32,797 bases of DNA, taken from assembly GCA_020720525.1 (NCBI GenBank), contig DYON01000003.1, positions 8,257-41,053 on the forward strand, read 5' to 3'. This document shows, in pieces, positions 32,387 to 32,797 of this stretch. Origin of the DNA: Acetofilamentum sp. Its GTDB lineage: Bacteria > Bacteroidota > Bacteroidia > Bacteroidales > DTU049. Position numbers and translations under genes: made by a program. Numbering within the stretch: the stretch's first letter is position 1; every line of letters starts with the position of its first letter. The notes under the pieces were generated by a model. The model made no database searches. It was not told the DNA's origin and saw only the letters and a list, made by a program, of their open reading frames with translations.

Positions 32387-32608
32387 TCAATTATTGGGAA
32401 TAGGCGCACCATATTTGGTGAGCGTTGTGGAGTCCTTTATGTCAACAGGAACACCATATTTGGTGTTGGGCTGGTTTTGATACGAGTCGGTCGGTGATCC
32501 GTATTTGGTGGTATGTAAATTGCGTTTACACGAAGAATTTAGCATGAATAAACACAACGCAGAAATGCTGAAAAGCAAAAAACGCCTTATACTTGTAAAC
32601 AACTTCAT
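32387..32608 (-). CDS. small lipoprotein with three TKYGxP motifs
   Basis: The 73-residue product has a long signal peptide with the lipidated Cys at position 27 (LNSSC). The mature part is only about 46 residues and consists mostly of three spaced copies of TKYG[S/V/A]P: TKYGSPTDS, TKYGVPVDI and TKYGAPIPN. At the DNA level the copies share the string CCATATTTGGT (read on the plus strand) or near variants. YGxP motifs behind a lipobox recall the radical-SAM-associated lipoproteins of Bacteroidetes, but no radical SAM gene is visible here. The start at 32608 is set by the signal peptide. Function unknown. Confidence 0.7.
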   Translation of the reverse strand: MKLFTSIRRFLLFSISALCLFMLNSSCKRNLHTTKYGSPTDSYQNQPNTKYGVPVDIKDSTTLTKYGAPIPNN

Positions 32609-32623
32609 GGCTTTTATTTTTGG

Positions 32624-32631
32624 CAAATGTA
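32624..32631 (-). promoter_or_regulatory. -7 element of the TKYGxP lipoprotein gene
   Basis: On the minus strand TACATTTG matches TAnnTTTG and ends 15 nt before the ATG at 32608. Confidence 0.5.
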
Positions 32632-32797
32632 TTAAAAATATGGTTACTACTCAGCTGCGAATTCAACAATAAAATGTTTTGGTATAGGCGTTTAGACCGC
32701 TGTTGTTAGTTTTCTATTATTCAGCCTAATAGGCTCATTAAACACCATCCTTTTTAGGAGTAAATTGAATGTTGACCCCATCATGTACCTTCTGTTA
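32632..32797. other. non-coding right edge of the window
   Basis: No gene is seen. It holds a small inverted repeat, AGCCTA/TAGGCT, near 32723-32735, and on the minus strand GGGGTCAACATTC near the border. The latter resembles the GGGGTCAA-type ends of IS21-like elements, so an insertion sequence may begin just beyond the window. This is weak, edge-limited evidence. Confidence 0.3.

Overview
The window reads as a chromosomal stretch of an anaerobic or facultatively anaerobic member of the Bacteroidota, probably Bacteroidales-like. The evidence is: two proteins with type IX secretion (T9SS) C-terminal sorting domains; several lipoproteins; a DPP IV-type peptidase with a Gln-ending signal peptide; the rel / Fur-family / purA block; an RNase H1 with a viroplasmin-like N-terminus; and a TAnnTTTG -7 promoter element, the Bacteroidota housekeeping consensus, just ahead of eleven genes. 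No tRNA, rRNA, CRISPR array or complete insertion sequence was seen.

Layout. 1-1061: the C-terminus of a T9SS cargo protein and a small lipoprotein. 1117-3606: a minus-strand pair, ruvB followed by a MORN/OmpA-like envelope protein, bracketed on both sides by the same palindromic repeat family. 3770-7513: an etfB-etfA-acyl-CoA dehydrogenase operon whose EtfB resembles NADH-linked (electron-bifurcating) forms. 7575-9857: a DPP IV peptidase on the minus strand. 10012-12959: an orphan terminator, then a citrate lyase pair (a CitD-CitE fusion and CitF) joined by a 14-bp overlap and an unusually strong Shine-Dalgarno sequence. 12980-21125: a giant 2701-residue secreted protein with two tandem beta-helix modules. 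21234-29335: rel, a Fur-family regulator with a palindromic operator candidate, and a tightly packed purA / PepSY-like / OstA-like / VanW-like run. 29380-32797: a repeat-rich intergenic region, a short SSB, a DUF6252-like lipoprotein, an overlapping RlmL-type methyltransferase and RNase H1 pair, and a small lipoprotein with three TKYGxP motifs.

How the genes fit together. The ETF/dehydrogenase and citrate lyase blocks suggest fermentative carbon metabolism: citrate cleavage to acetate and oxaloacetate, and acyl-CoA redox chemistry. The (p)ppGpp synthetase next to purA links the stringent response to purine synthesis. The OstA-like and PepSY-like proteins, lipoproteins, DPP IV and T9SS cargo belong to outer-membrane biogenesis and protein use.

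No wholly new multi-gene system is evident. The best leads are the palindromic GGGTTTAGTC repeats around ruvB, the 80-bp perfect identity inside an otherwise diverged duplication in the giant gene, the nested palindromes upstream of ssb, the TKYGxP lipoprotein, the orphan terminator near 10,030, and promoters so close to start codons that ruvB and the methyltransferase gene may be leaderless.
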